The notes: generated by a model from the sequence alone, not told the origin. A stretch of 64,000 bases of DNA from Luteibacter pinisoli (GCF_006385595.1 NZ_CP041046.1:2790001-2854000), one strand, 5' to 3'. Positions 46,627 through 58,261 are shown, counted from the first letter of the stretch. Program-made: numbers and translations.

Positions 46627-47769
46627 TCAGGACGCCTGCTTCGCCTTGTGCGCTTCCATCGCGGCAAGGAACGTATCGAACAGGTAGCCGACGTCTTCCG
46701 GGCCCGGGCTGGCTTCCGGGTGGCCCTGGAAGCAGAACGCCGGGCGGTCGGTCAGGGCAAAGCCCTGCAGCGAGCCGTCGAACAGCGAGGTATGCGTGAT
46801 GCGCACGTTGGCCGGCAGCGTCGCCGGATCCACCGCGAAGCCGTGGTTCTGCGAGCTGATCAGCACGCGGCCGGTGTCGTGGTCCTTCACCGGGTGGTTC
46901 GCGCCATGGTGGCCAAACTTCATCTTCAGCGTCTTCGCGCCGATCGCGAGGGCCATGATCTGGTGGCCGAGGCAGATGCCGAACACCGGGATCTTCGTGT
47001 CGAGGATCTGCTTCGTCGACTCGATGGCGTAGTCGCACGCGGCCGGGTCGCCCGGGCCGTTGGCGAGGAAGATGCCATCCGGGTTCATCGCCAGCACCTC
47101 GGCCGCCGGCGTCTGCGCCGGGACCACGGTGATGTCGACGCCGCGGCCGGCGAGCAGGCGCAGGATGTTCTGCTTCACGCCGTAGTCGTAGGCCACCACG
47201 CGGAATTTCTTGGGCGCGTTGTAGAAGGCCTGCTTGTCGAGGTCGTACACGCCCTCGTTCCACTGGTAGGCCTTCGTGGTGCTGACCACCTTGGCCAGGT
47301 CCATGCCGTTGAGGCCCGGGAAGGCTTTCGCCTTCGCCACGGCGGCGTCGGCGTCGATGGCGTCACCCGCCACGATGCAGCCGTTCAGGGCGCCCTTCTC
47401 GCGCAGGATGCGCGTAAGGCGGCGGGTATCGATGCCGGCGATGGCCACGACGTTGTGGCGCTCGAGGTACTGCGGCAGCGGTTCCTGGCTACGCCAGTTG
47501 CTGGCCAGGCGCGGGACGTCGCGGACGATCAGGCCAGCCGCGTGGACGCGGTCGGCTTCGACGTCGACGTCGTTGGTGCCGGTGTTGCCAATGTGCGGGT
47601 ACGTGAGGGTGACGATCTGCTGGTTGTACGACGGGTCGGTCAGGATTTCCTGATAACCGGTCATGGCGGTGTTGAACACCACTTCACCAACGGTCTCACC
47701 GCGGGCACCGACCGCGTGGCCGTGAAAAACGCTGCCGTCTTCGAGAGCAAGCAGAGCAGGAGTACGCAT
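46627..47769 (-). CDS. carA: Carbamoyl-phosphate synthase small subunit (glutaminase)
   Basis: The 380-residue glutaminase subunit supplies ammonia to CarB. It has the triad segment [10 protein letters not shown] with catalytic Cys and HPEASPGP with His-x-Glu at the C-terminus, plus the N-terminal domain start [18 protein letters not shown]. It heads the carA-carB-greA operon. A sigma-70-type promoter lies 90-120 bp upstream. Confidence 0.97.
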   Translation of the reverse strand: MRTPALLALEDGSVFHGHAVGARGETVGEVVFNTAMTGYQEILTDPSYNQQIVTLTYPHIGNTGTNDVDVEADRVHAAGLIVRDVPRLASNWRSQEPLPQYLERHNVVAIAGIDTRRLTRILREKGALNGCIVAGDAIDADAAVAKAKAFPGLNGMDLAKVVSTTKAYQWNEGVYDLDKQAFYNAPKKFRVVAYDYGVKQNILRLLAGRGVDITVVPAQTPAAEVLAMNPDGIFLANGPGDPAACDYAIESTKQILDTKIPVFGICLGHQIMALAIGAKTLKMKFGHHGANHPVKDHDTGRVLISSQNHGFAVDPATLPANVRITHTSLFDGSLQGFALTDRPAFCFQGHPEASPGPEDVGYLFDTFLAAMEAHKAKQAS

Positions 47770-47861
47770 GGGATGGCCGCCTTCGGGTGCAGCAAAGCCC
47801 GCAAGCCGGCGTAAAAGCGAGCTCGTGGGCCTTGGGGATGGGATCGTTTGGGCGGGTAAGA

Positions 47862-47890
47862 ATGATAGGGCCGAAGAGCCCTTTTGTCCA
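47862..47890 (-). promoter_or_regulatory. Sigma-70-type promoter of carAB
   Basis: Minus strand TGGACA (47885-47890) and TATCAT (47862-47867) are separated by 17 bp. The leader to carA is about 85 nt. Confidence 0.6.
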
Positions 47891-47947
47891 CGGGCTTAGC
47901 ATGACGACTTACGTAGGATTACGTGCCGGATACCCACTCTGGCACGA

Positions 47948-47953
47948 TATAAT
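47948..47953 (+). promoter_or_regulatory. -10 element for the 2OG-oxygenase gene
   Basis: A perfect TATAAT lies 35 bp before the ATG at 47988. The sequence 17 bp upstream is a poor -35 match. Confidence 0.5.
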
Positions 47954-47987
47954 CGCTCCCAGTGGTACCTGACCGAGAATCGCCCGC

Positions 47988-48671
47988 ATGCTGCTCGACC
48001 CTGCCCGCCTGGACCGTCCTGATACCGACATCCGGCACGAGCCGTTCTCGTTCATGATCGCCCACGGGCAGCTGCCGGACGAATCGCGCGGCGACCTGGA
48101 CCGGGATTTCCCCCAGTACTCCAGCGCCGGCTTCTTCCCCTACGACGCCGCCGACTGCGGCCCGTCGGTGAACGAACTGGTCGGCCAGATGACGTCGCGC
48201 CAGTTTTCGGCCGCCATCGGGCGCCACCTGGGCATCGACGGCCTGGAAACCTACCCGACCCTGGTGACGCTGTGCCGCAACCTCAACCGCCGGCACGGCA
48301 CCATCCACACGGACAGCAAGTCCAAGATCGCCACCGCGCTGATCTACCTGAATCCGATGTGGCCGGACACCAGCGACGGCTGCCTGCGCTTCCTGGCCTC
48401 CATCGACAACATCGACGACGTCGTGGCGCCGGAGCTGAAGCCGCTGTACGGCGAATTTGCCGTGTTTCGCCGCTCCGAAAACTCCTTCCACGGCCACCTG
48501 CCCTATGAGGGCGAGCGCCGGGTGATCCAGGTGGCCTGGCTCACCTCGGAAGAGGAAAAGGCCCGCAAGACCAAGCGCGGCAAGTTCTCACGGGCCTTCA
48601 AGAAGATCTTCGGCAAGCTGGACCGCAAGGTCGGCGCCGACCGCGACCGCAGCGCCAGCCATCGCGACTAA
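47988..48671 (+). CDS. 2-oxoglutarate/Fe(II)-dependent oxygenase-like protein
   Basis: The 227-residue protein has a jelly-roll oxygenase pattern with H-x-D in GTIHTDSKSKIATALIYLNP, then GCLRFLAS, and the distal His and Arg in SENSFHGHLPYEGERRVIQVAW. Together these form a 2-His-1-carboxylate Fe site and a 2-oxoglutarate-binding Arg. The basic tail (KRGKFSRAFKKIFGKLDRKVG) is unusual. It is probably a hydroxylase of small molecules or cell-surface glycans; the substrate is not known. Its end overlaps the convergent exchanger gene by 4 bp. Confidence 0.85.
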   Translation: MLLDPARLDRPDTDIRHEPFSFMIAHGQLPDESRGDLDRDFPQYSSAGFFPYDAADCGPSVNELVGQMTSRQFSAAIGRHLGIDGLETYPTLVTLCRNLNRRHGTIHTDSKSKIATALIYLNPMWPDTSDGCLRFLASIDNIDDVVAPELKPLYGEFAVFRRSENSFHGHLPYEGERRVIQVAWLTSEEEKARKTKRGKFSRAFKKIFGKLDRKVGADRDRSASHRD

Positions 48672-49684
48672 CGGGCGCCGAAGTACCAGCCGACGAACAG
48701 GGCGAACACGCCGTAGAGCGCACCGATCGGCATCAGCCAGCGCGCCTCGACCGACCCGCGGCGGAACATGGCCCACAGGACCACGACGGCCACGGCGGTG
48801 ATCACGCCGGCCACGATCAGCGGCGTATCGAACAGCCACGGCGTGGCGAACAGCGCCAGGGAGCTGGGGATGGTTGCCTGGATCATCATCGCGCCGGAGA
48901 TATTGGCCAGCGCGAGGCGCTCCTTGCCCTGGCGCACCCAGATCAGCGCGTTCACCGTCTCGGGCAACTCCGTGGCCACCGGGCTCAGCACCAGGGCCAC
49001 CAGGTGCGGCGAGAGGTGGAAGAACTCCCCGAACGCCTCCAGCTGCCAGACGAAGACACGCGACGCGACGGCGATGACCAGCAGCGCCAGGCCGGTCTGC
49101 GCCAGCACCCAGCGCATGGCGGGGTTCTCGTCGTGGGGGCGGAAGGTCAGCGCCTCGAGGGTTTCCTCCTCCGGGGCGGTCGTGTCGTCACGCATCTCGC
49201 GCCAGACGTAGGCCACGTAGGCCAGCAGGAAGAGCACGCCCAGCCACGGCTTCCAGGCAAAAGCGACCAGGCCCAGGCCCACCTTCACGACGAAGATGGC
49301 GAGGAACCACGACTGGTCGCGGGCCAGCCGCTGGTTGTCGACGCGCACCCGGGTGTCGGGGCGATTCAGGCGCTTACGGCCGGCATATAAAGCAAAACCT
49401 ACGACGGCGTAGGCGATGGTCGCCAGCACCAGCGGGCCGCCGAGGGCGGCGCCGACACCGATATCGCGGGCTTCCGGCGTCTTGCCGAACATCACGGCGA
49501 CGAACGTCACCGCGCTTTCAGGCAGGGCCGTACCGAAGGCGGCCAGCACCGTACCCGTCGCGGTCGCGCCGAGGTTGAGCTTGCGCCCAAACCATTCGAC
49601 ACCGTTGACGAAGTACTCGCAGGCGAAATAGATAGCCCCGGCGGAAACCAGGAAAAGGAACAGGGTCAGCAGCATAGATAGCAT
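48668..49684 (-). CDS. CaCA-family cation exchanger under a manganese riboswitch
   Basis: The membrane protein of about 338 residues has about 10 helices in two halves, each with an alpha-repeat motif: GTVLAAFGTALPESAVTFVAV and LVLSPVATELPETVNALIWV. These are characteristic Na/Ca (CaCA) exchanger repeats with acidic Glu residues. A manganese-sensing riboswitch precedes it, so the likely cargo is Mn2+ (export under excess) rather than or besides Ca2+. I use the ATG at 49684. ATGs at 49675 and 49711 are possible, since no clear ribosome site is visible and the region is in a stem. Confidence 0.88.
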   Translation of the reverse strand: MLSMLLTLFLFLVSAGAIYFACEYFVNGVEWFGRKLNLGATATGTVLAAFGTALPESAVTFVAVMFGKTPEARDIGVGAALGGPLVLATIAYAVVGFALYAGRKRLNRPDTRVRVDNQRLARDQSWFLAIFVVKVGLGLVAFAWKPWLGVLFLLAYVAYVWREMRDDTTAPEEETLEALTFRPHDENPAMRWVLAQTGLALLVIAVASRVFVWQLEAFGEFFHLSPHLVALVLSPVATELPETVNALIWVRQGKERLALANISGAMMIQATIPSSLALFATPWLFDTPLIVAGVITAVAVVVLWAMFRRGSVEARWLMPIGALYGVFALFVGWYFGAR

Positions 49685-49739
49685 CAGGCCGGGCGAGCGC
49701 ACGAGAACCATGGCACAACGACACCGCTCGCCCGGCCGG

Positions 49740-49881
49740 GTGAGCATGTCGATGGCCAAAGGTCTCGCCGGGCCGGCAGCGTGCTCTCCACACGCTACTG
49801 CCGTTCGCGCCATGGGGTCCGGAGACCACCAAGTCTGTTGACGCGAACTCCTCAGGGGGAACGAGGATGGCTACTCCCCAA
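49740..49881 (-). ncRNA. yybP-ykoY (manganese) riboswitch
   Basis: The minus-strand leader contains GGGGAGTAGCC (49869-49879), TCAACAGACTTGG, and at the 3' side CCTTTGGCCATCGACATGCTCACCC. These are the conserved segments of the yybP-ykoY family, which binds Mn2+. Directly after it is a perfect 13-bp stem (49725-49737 with 49687-49699) whose 3' arm ends 3 bp before the exchanger ATG at 49684. The element probably switches translation initiation. Confidence 0.85.
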
Positions 49882-49916
49882 TGACATCAGGCGAAATGTT
49901 AACACGGTTTCCCGGC

Positions 49917-50711
49917 TTACACCTTCGCGGCGATGACGTCCTCGATCGTCCAGGTGCCGGGCGCGCGGCCGGCCATCCAGGCGGCGGCCTCGAGGGCACC
50001 GCGGGCGAAGATGCTGCGATCGGTGGCCCGGTGGCCGAGTTCGATGCGCTCGCCCTGCCCCATGATCAGCGCCTGGTGCTCGCCGACGATGTCACCGCCG
50101 CGGACCACGGCAAAGCCAATGGTGCCGGCCTCGCGCGCCCCCGGGCGGCCTTCGCGGGCGTACACCGCCAGGTCGTCGAGGCACGCCCCGCGGCCGGCCG
50201 CGGCCGCATGGCCCAGGGCCAGCGCGGTGCCGGAGGGCGCGTCTTCCTTCCTGTTGTGGTGGGCTTCGACGATGTCGATATCCCAGCCCGGCAGCGCCGC
50301 CGCGGCTTCGCGGAGCAGCCGCGTGAGCACGGCCACGCCCAGGCTGAAGTTGGCGGCACGCAGGATGGCGATGCGCTCGGCGGCGTGGCTCAAGCGCTCT
50401 TCCATGGCGGCGTCGAGGCCCGTGGTGCCGGTCACCAGCGCGGCGCCGGTCGCCTCGCACACGTCGAGCGCGGCGCCGAGACCTTCCGGGCCGCTGAAGT
50501 CGATGACGACATCGATGCCAGCGGTGTCTTCCCAGCCGGTGAAGCGCAGCGCGGAGACGTCGTTGTAAGCGGCCTTGCCGAGGCGGGCCGACTGCGCGGA
50601 GACCACGGCACGGACCAGCTCGAAGCGTTCGTCATCACGCACGAGGTTGAGCAGTGCGAGGCCCATGCGGCCGGAGGCGCCGCTGATGGCGAGACGAACG
50701 GGGCGGGTCAT
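49917..50711 (-). CDS. dapB: 4-hydroxy-tetrahydrodipicolinate reductase
   Basis: The 264-residue reductase of the diaminopimelate/lysine pathway reduces hydroxy-tetrahydrodipicolinate with NAD(P)H. It begins with a Rossmann motif (LAISGASGRMGLALL) and has the catalytic signature VEAHHNRKEDAPSGTAL with His and Lys. It lies 39 bp downstream of dnaJ on the same strand, a conserved xanthomonad order. Confidence 0.96.
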   Translation of the reverse strand: MTRPVRLAISGASGRMGLALLNLVRDDERFELVRAVVSAQSARLGKAAYNDVSALRFTGWEDTAGIDVVIDFSGPEGLGAALDVCEATGAALVTGTTGLDAAMEERLSHAAERIAILRAANFSLGVAVLTRLLREAAAALPGWDIDIVEAHHNRKEDAPSGTALALGHAAAAGRGACLDDLAVYAREGRPGAREAGTIGFAVVRGGDIVGEHQALIMGQGERIELGHRATDRSIFARGALEAAAWMAGRAPGTWTIEDVIAAKV

Positions 50712-50750
50712 GGCGATGGCCTCAACAAAACGAAGAGCGCCATCCTAATG

Positions 50751-51884
50751 TCAGGAGGTGACCTTGGACCAGAAGTCTTTGACGCCGTCCATGAAGCTGT
50801 TGGAGCGCGGCGTGTGCTTGGAGGCTTCTTCGCCCACGAACGTCGCTTCCAGCTGTTGCAGGAGTTCGCGCTGTTCCTTGGTGAGGCGGACCGGGGTTTC
50901 CACCACCACGGTGCAGATGAGGTCACCCGTGCCGCCACCGCGCACCGACTTCACGCCACGCCCGCGCAGGCGAACCTGCTGGCCGGTCTGCGTTTCCGGC
51001 GCGATGTTCACCGCCACTTCGCCTTCCAGCGTCGGCACCATCAACTCGGTACCAAGCGCCGCCTGGGCAAAGCGAATCGGCACTTCGCAGTAGAGGTCCA
51101 CACCATCGCGCTGGAAGATCGCGTGCTCGCGCACCCGCACTTCCACGTAGAGGTCGCCCGCCGGCGCACCGGCCGGGCCGGCTTCGCCCTGCCCCGTGAG
51201 GCGGATGCGGTCGCCGTTGTCGACGCCGGCCGGGATACGCACGGATAGCGTGCGCTCTTCCTCGAGACGGCCTTCGCCACGGCACTTCTTGCACGGCTTG
51301 TCGATCTTCTGGCCGGAGCCGTGGCAGGTCGGGCAGGCCTGCTGGATGGAGAAGATGCCGTTCTGCATGCGCACGCGGCCGTGGCCGGCGCAGGTGGAAC
51401 AGGTGGAGACCTTGCCGTCTTCCGAGCCCGTGCCGTTGCAGTGGTGGCAATTGACCTGCGTGGGCACTTCGATCTTCTTCTCGATGCCGAACACGGCTTC
51501 TTCGAGATCGAGTTCCATGATGTAGCGCAGGTCCGCGCCACGGCGTGCGCGCTGGCGTCCACCGCCACCGCCGCCACCGAAGATGTCGCCAAAGATATCG
51601 CCGAAGATGTCGCCGACGTCGCCGAAACCGGCGCCACCGCCACGACCGAAGCCACCGCCCTCGAAGGCGGCATGGCCGTACTGGTCGTACGCCGCGCGCT
51701 TCTGCGCATCAGCGAGGACGTCGTAGGCCTCCTTGGCTTCCTTGAATTTGTCGATCGCTTCCGGATCGTCCGGATTGCGGTCAGGGTGGTACTTCATCGC
51801 GACGCGACGAAAGGTCTTTTTCAGATCACCCTCGGTGACGGTGCGTTCCACACCAAGGATCTCGTAGTAGTCGCGTTTGCTCAT
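50751..51884 (-). CDS. dnaJ: Chaperone DnaJ (Hsp40)
   Basis: The 377-residue co-chaperone has the J domain with HPD ([13 protein letters not shown]), a Gly/Phe-rich linker, four CxxCxGxG zinc repeats ([32 protein letters not shown]) and C-terminal substrate-binding domains. It stimulates DnaK ATPase activity. The ATG at 51884 gives [16 protein letters not shown]. Confidence 0.97.
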   Translation of the reverse strand: MSKRDYYEILGVERTVTEGDLKKTFRRVAMKYHPDRNPDDPEAIDKFKEAKEAYDVLADAQKRAAYDQYGHAAFEGGGFGRGGGAGFGDVGDIFGDIFGDIFGGGGGGGRQRARRGADLRYIMELDLEEAVFGIEKKIEVPTQVNCHHCNGTGSEDGKVSTCSTCAGHGRVRMQNGIFSIQQACPTCHGSGQKIDKPCKKCRGEGRLEEERTLSVRIPAGVDNGDRIRLTGQGEAGPAGAPAGDLYVEVRVREHAIFQRDGVDLYCEVPIRFAQAALGTELMVPTLEGEVAVNIAPETQTGQQVRLRGRGVKSVRGGGTGDLICTVVVETPVRLTKEQRELLQQLEATFVGEEASKHTPRSNSFMDGVKDFWSKVTS

Positions 51885-51966
51885 GTTGCGTGTTGCGTTC
51901 CCTGGACGGACAAACGCGCCGAAGGCTTTCACCCCGGCGCGGTCGCGTCATGATGACATCAGATAC

Positions 51967-51991
51967 ATGGCACGGAACCCGTTCCGTACCA
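51967..51991 (-). other. Hairpin between dnaK and dnaJ
   Basis: GGTACGGAAC and GTTCCGTGCC with a 2-nt loop lie in the 129-bp dnaK-dnaJ gap. Without a T-run it is more likely an mRNA processing or attenuation element than a full terminator. Confidence 0.4.
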
Positions 51992-52013
51992 TGCATCCCC
52001 ACCGTAAGGCCGA

Positions 52014-53936
<1,923 letters not shown>

Positions 53937-53990
53937 GATGAAATGCTCCGAATTTCAATGCGGCCCCCGCGGCCGCGACTGTGTTTGAAG

Positions 53991-54016
53991 GTGGGGCCGG
54001 AGGGCCCTGATTCAAT
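53991..54016 (-). promoter_or_regulatory. Sigma-32-like heat-shock promoter of dnaK
   Basis: Minus strand ATTGAA (54011-54016), 14 bp, CCCCAC (53991-53996), close to CTTGAAA-N14-CCCCAT. It lies about 55-80 bp before dnaK. No CIRCE element was found in the cluster despite the presence of hrcA. Confidence 0.5.
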
Positions 54017-54067
54017 GCCTGGTGAGACACCCTGCCGGCGCACAAACGGCGCCAGGCGGGGCTTTGT

Positions 54068-54601
54068 TCAGTTGTCCTTGACGACGGCGACGAGCGCCGG
54101 TCGCAGCAGACGGTCGTTCAGTACGAAGCCCTTCTGGACCACGGCCACGACGGTGTTCGGTGCGTGTTCGGCCGAGTCCACCGCGCTGATCGCCTGGTGG
54201 TGGTCCGGGTTGAACGGCTGGTGCAGCGGATCGACCAGCACCAGCCCGTTGGACGAGGTGACCTTTTCCAGCTGCTTGAGGGTGATCGCGAGGCCTTCGC
54301 GCAACGTCTTGGCGTCGGCGTTCTCGTTGGACAGGCCCAGGGCCAGGCCGTCGTACACCGGCAGCAGGTCGCCCAGCAGCTTCTCGTTGGCGAAGCGGCG
54401 GGCCTGGTCCAGGTCACGCTGGAGGCGGCGACGCTGGTTTTCGATCTCCGCCCGCTCGCGCAGCACGGTATCGCGCGCACTGGACAGCTCGGATTCGAGG
54501 GCCGCCAGCCTGGCGGTCAGCGCGTCAAGGTCCGCATTGACGCTGTTATCAGCGGCGCTGTCCTGCGCCGGATCCGTCGCGTGGGGATCGTTGTTCTGCA
54601 T
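54068..54601 (-). CDS. grpE: Nucleotide exchange factor GrpE
   Basis: The 177-residue protein has an acidic N-terminus, a long coiled coil (LDALTARLAALESELSSARDTVLRERAEIEN), then the GrpE core with FANEKLLGDLLPVYDGLALG and a beta domain ending VVAVVQKGFVLNDRLLRPALVAVV. It releases ADP from DnaK. GGAG lies 6 bp before the ATG. Confidence 0.96.
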   Translation of the reverse strand: MQNNDPHATDPAQDSAADNSVNADLDALTARLAALESELSSARDTVLRERAEIENQRRRLQRDLDQARRFANEKLLGDLLPVYDGLALGLSNENADAKTLREGLAITLKQLEKVTSSNGLVLVDPLHQPFNPDHHQAISAVDSAEHAPNTVVAVVQKGFVLNDRLLRPALVAVVKDN

Positions 54602-54683
54602 GGTTACTCCAAATGTGAGCTTACGGCCCCCGCGAGGGGACCGAACATTCGCGGGAAATACTAAACCCGCCTCCCGTGGCGGT

Positions 54684-55742
54684 TTATGAGGTCGCTACGG
54701 CGCGATTCAAGGCATCGCTGAGCAATCCGGCCGTGGCTTGTACCACGGGGATGACCCGTTCATATGCCATACGCGTCGGTCCAATAACTCCGATCGCGCC
54801 GAGCATCCGCCCGCTGGTGCCGTAGGTGGCCGTGACGATGCTGCAACCGTCCAGGGCCGAAAAGCCCGATTCCTCGCCGATAAACAGGCGCACGCCCGGT
54901 GCCTTGACGCAGTTTTCCATCAGCTGGAGAAGCTCGCGCTTCTGCTGGAAGGCGTCGAACAGGTCGCGCAGGCGGTCGATATCGGCGAGCTCGGAATAGC
55001 CCATCAGGTTGGTCTGGCCGCTGACCAGGACATCGTCCGTCCCTTCGTCACCGAAGGAGGCGGTGGCCAGCTCCACGGCGCTGGCGAGCAGGCGGTTCAG
55101 TTCACCGCCGGCTTCGCGCAGTTCCGCGGCCAGGTGGGCACGGATATCCGCCAGGCGGAACCCGGCGAAATGGGCATTCAGGTAATTGGCGGCCTGCTCA
55201 AGGTCGCGGCCCTCGATGGGCCGGGACAGCTGGACCACGCGGTTCTGCACCTGGTTATCCGAGAACACCAGGATGACGAGGACCCGGGCATCCGGCAGGT
55301 TCACGAAATCGATATGGCGCAGGGGGAAGTCGCCCTGGCGCGGGACGCTGACCACGCCGGCGAAGTGGGTCATGGCCGAGAGCAGGTTCGAGACATTGCC
55401 CAGCAGGTCGCGCGTGGTCGTCTGGTGCGGCGGCAGGCCGCCCTGCAGGCGCGCCATGTCGTCGCGCGGCAACGGCTTCAGCTCGAGCAGGCTGTCCACG
55501 AACAGGCGCAGCCCTCGCGGCGTCGGGATACGCCCCGCCGAGGTGTGGGGGGACGCCACCAGGCCCGCCTCTTCGAGGTCGGCCATGATGTTGCGGATGG
55601 TCGCCGGGCTGACTTCCAGGCCAGAGGACTTCGCCAGGGTGCGTGAGCCGACGGGCTCGCCGTCTGACAGGTACTGGGAAATCAGGGTACGCAACAGCCG
55701 GCGCGCGCGAGCATCAATGTCTTGGCCAGAAAACGGATTCAT
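54684..55742 (-). CDS. hrcA: Heat-inducible transcription repressor HrcA
   Basis: The 352-residue repressor has a winged HTH (RARRLLRTLISQYLSDGEPVGSRTLAKSSGLEVSPATIRNIMADLEEAG) and the C-terminal GAF-like region with ATYGTSGRMLGAIGVIGPTRMAYERVI. It normally binds CIRCE operators; I see none between grpE, dnaK and hrcA, so its targets lie elsewhere (for example a groE operon). The ATG at 55742 is chosen. An earlier ATG at 55781 would add 13 residues. Confidence 0.95.
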   Translation of the reverse strand: MNPFSGQDIDARARRLLRTLISQYLSDGEPVGSRTLAKSSGLEVSPATIRNIMADLEEAGLVASPHTSAGRIPTPRGLRLFVDSLLELKPLPRDDMARLQGGLPPHQTTTRDLLGNVSNLLSAMTHFAGVVSVPRQGDFPLRHIDFVNLPDARVLVILVFSDNQVQNRVVQLSRPIEGRDLEQAANYLNAHFAGFRLADIRAHLAAELREAGGELNRLLASAVELATASFGDEGTDDVLVSGQTNLMGYSELADIDRLRDLFDAFQQKRELLQLMENCVKAPGVRLFIGEESGFSALDGCSIVTATYGTSGRMLGAIGVIGPTRMAYERVIPVVQATAGLLSDALNRAVATS

Positions 55743-55873
55743 GCGCGAGAGTGGGCTGGGTCGGGTATCAGGCGCTATCAATAAGGTCTGCGGCCCTGGC
55801 TTGCAAGTCTCGGTTCCTGCGACGCCGCTCCCGCTACAATCGGCGAGATTCCTTTTTCGCCACTCCGGTGCCC

Positions 55874-57544
55874 ATGCTCACCTCGCTCTACGTCCGCCAG
55901 TTTGCCGTCGTTGAAGAAGCCGAGGTGGCCTTTGGCCCCGGGCTGACCGTGGTCAGTGGCGAAACCGGCGCGGGCAAGTCCCTGCTGGTGGACGCTTTAA
56001 TGCTCCTGGCCGGCGCACGTGCCGATAGCGGCATGGTCCGCGCCGGCAGCGACCGCGCCGAGCTGGCCGCCGAATTCGACCTGGCCGGCCTGCCCGAAGC
56101 CCTGGGCTGGCTGCGTGAAGAAGCCCTGGACGACGGCGAGACCTGCCAGCTGCGCCGGGTGATCCGCGCCGAGGGCAGCTCGCGTGGCTGGATCAACGGC
56201 CGCCCGGCCTCCCTGGCGCAGATGTCCGCGCTGGCCGCGCTGATCGTGGAGATCCACGGCCAGCACGAGCACCAGGCCCTGCTTTCCCGCCAGCACCAGA
56301 TGGCCCTGCTCGACGCCTTCGCCGGCAACGAGGAGGCCCAGGCCCGTGTTCGCGACCTGGCGAAAGCCTGGCGCGACGCGGTGGCGAAGATTCGCACGCT
56401 GTCCGGCGGTGACGACCGCGAGCGCCAGATCGAGCTGCTCGCCCACGAGCTGGAAGAACTGGACCGCTGGGCCCTCGCCCCGGCCGCGCTGGACGACCTC
56501 GAGGCCCAGCATCGTCGCCTCGCCAACGCCGGCCGGCTGGCCGAAGGCGCCAACGGCGTTGTCGAGCTGCTGGATGGCGAAAGCGAATTCGCCATCGGCC
56601 GCGCCTTGCTCCGCGCCCACGCCGAGCTTTCCCGCCTGGCCGAGCTGGACGCCACGCTCACCCCCACGCTGGAACTGCTCGACAGCGCGCAGATCCAGGT
56701 CGGCGAAGCCGTCGACGGCCTCAGCCGCTACGCGCAGGACGTGGAGCTCGACCCGGAACGCCTGGCCGAGGTGGACACCCACCTGACCCACCTGCACGAC
56801 CTCTCCCGCCGTTACCGCCTGCCGATCGGCGAGCTCACCGCGAAGGCCGAGGAACTGCGCGAGCGCCTCACCGAACTGGAAGGTGCCGGCGATGCGCTGG
56901 AGCGCCTCGGCCGCGAACGCGACCGCCTGCGCGGCGATTACGACACCGCCGCCGCGGCGCTTTCGAAGGCACGCGCGGAAGCCGCCGCACGCCTCGGCTC
57001 GTCCGTCGCGACGCTAATGGGCGAGCTGGGCATGGCCGGCGGCCGCCTTGAGGTATCCCTCGAACCTGCCGACGGCGACGACCCGGATCCGCAGGGTCGC
57101 GAGCGTTGCGAACTGCTGGTCAGCGCCAACCCCGGCCAGCCGCCGCGCCCGCTGCGCAAGGTGGCCTCAGGCGGCGAACTGGCACGCATCAGCCTGGCCA
57201 TTGAAGTGGCCACGCTGGGCAACGACAACATCGGCTGCATGATCTTCGACGAAGTGGACACCGGCATCGGCGGCGCCGTGGCCGAAGTGGTCGGACAGAA
57301 GCTGCGCGCCCTCGGCGAGCGCGTGCAGGTGATGTGCGTGACCCACCTGCCCCAGGTGGCGGCGCAGGGTCACAACCACCTGCGCGTGGCGAAGGAAAGC
57401 GACGGCGAATCCACCCGCACCCGCATCCAGGCCCTCGACGCCAGCGGCCGTCGCGAAGAAATCTCGCGCATGCTCGGTGGCGTGGAGATCACCAAGGAAA
57501 CCCGCGCCCACGCCAAGAAGATGCTCGACCGCGCCCAGGGCTAG
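55874..57544 (+). CDS. recN: DNA repair protein RecN
   Basis: The 556-residue SMC-like ATPase for double-strand break repair has Walker A in SGETGAGKSLLVDAL, a long central coiled-coil region, the ABC signature VASGGELARISLAIE and Walker B in CMIFDEVDTGIGG. The ATG at 55874 gives MLTSLYVRQFAVVEEAEVAF. Its 3' end overlaps the convergent response-regulator gene by 4 bp. Confidence 0.96.
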   Translation: MLTSLYVRQFAVVEEAEVAFGPGLTVVSGETGAGKSLLVDALMLLAGARADSGMVRAGSDRAELAAEFDLAGLPEALGWLREEALDDGETCQLRRVIRAEGSSRGWINGRPASLAQMSALAALIVEIHGQHEHQALLSRQHQMALLDAFAGNEEAQARVRDLAKAWRDAVAKIRTLSGGDDRERQIELLAHELEELDRWALAPAALDDLEAQHRRLANAGRLAEGANGVVELLDGESEFAIGRALLRAHAELSRLAELDATLTPTLELLDSAQIQVGEAVDGLSRYAQDVELDPERLAEVDTHLTHLHDLSRRYRLPIGELTAKAEELRERLTELEGAGDALERLGRERDRLRGDYDTAAAALSKARAEAAARLGSSVATLMGELGMAGGRLEVSLEPADGDDPDPQGRERCELLVSANPGQPPRPLRKVASGGELARISLAIEVATLGNDNIGCMIFDEVDTGIGGAVAEVVGQKLRALGERVQVMCVTHLPQVAAQGHNHLRVAKESDGESTRTRIQALDASGRREEISRMLGGVEITKETRAHAKKMLDRAQG

Positions 57545-58170
57545 GTGCGGATCAACCCCCGCTCCTGCGCCATCCGATAAAGGTCCAGCTCCGACCCGGC
57601 ATTAAGCTTGTTCATCACCGCCGCCCGGTGGATGTAAATCGTCTTCTGCCCAATCCCCAGCTCCGCCGCCACCTGCTTCGGTGCGCGGCCGGCCGCCAGC
57701 AACAGGAACACCTCGCGCTCGCGCGCGGTCAGGCGGCTGAAGGGATCCAGGTCCTGCGACGACCGGCTCGAACGCCGCTCGCGCAGGTCCGAACTCAGGT
57801 ACTGGTCACCGGCCAGCACGGCACGCAAGGCCGCCACCAGCTCTTCCGGCGCCACGCCCTTGGTCACGTAACCGCGGGCACCGCGGCGCATGGCTTCGGA
57901 AACGTAGGGCTCGCCGTCGTGCATGCTCAGCACGACGATCCGCATGTTCGGCTCGATGCTGCCCAGGTGCTCGATCAGCGGAAGGCCGCTGCCGTCCGGC
58001 AACGAAAGATCCACCGCGACCAGGTCCGGGCGGTGCTGCGTGACAGCGTCCACGGCTTCATCGGCATTGCGGGCTTCGGCGACCACGTCCAGATCAGGTT
58101 CCAGCTGGATCAGCCGCTTGAACCCTTCACGGACGATGGCGTGGTCATCTACTAGGACGATTCTTGGCAT
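57541..58170 (-). CDS. NarL/LuxR-family response regulator
   Basis: The 209-residue protein has a receiver domain (VLVDDHAIVREGF, phosphoacceptor Asp in DLVAVDLSLPDGSG, Lys in GYVTKGVAP) and a C-terminal LuxR HTH (LTAREREVFLLLAAGRAPKQVAAELGIGQKTIYIHR). It is divergent from the histidine kinase gene, 91 bp away, and they form a two-component pair. Regulated genes are unknown. Confidence 0.94.
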   Translation of the reverse strand: MPRIVLVDDHAIVREGFKRLIQLEPDLDVVAEARNADEAVDAVTQHRPDLVAVDLSLPDGSGLPLIEHLGSIEPNMRIVVLSMHDGEPYVSEAMRRGARGYVTKGVAPEELVAALRAVLAGDQYLSSDLRERRSSRSSQDLDPFSRLTAREREVFLLLAAGRAPKQVAAELGIGQKTIYIHRAAVMNKLNAGSELDLYRMAQERGLIRT

Positions 58171-58261
58171 GGGGCAGAATGTAACAGTACTGGCACGAAT
58201 GTGCGCCCATGCCCGGATTCCGCGTCAGCGCGCCACATCCGCCGTGTAACATTCACCGTCT

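Noticed and set aside
54602..55873. Search for CIRCE operator
   Set aside because: No sequence close to TTAGCACTC-N9-GAGTGCTAA in the grpE, hrcA or dnaK leaders.
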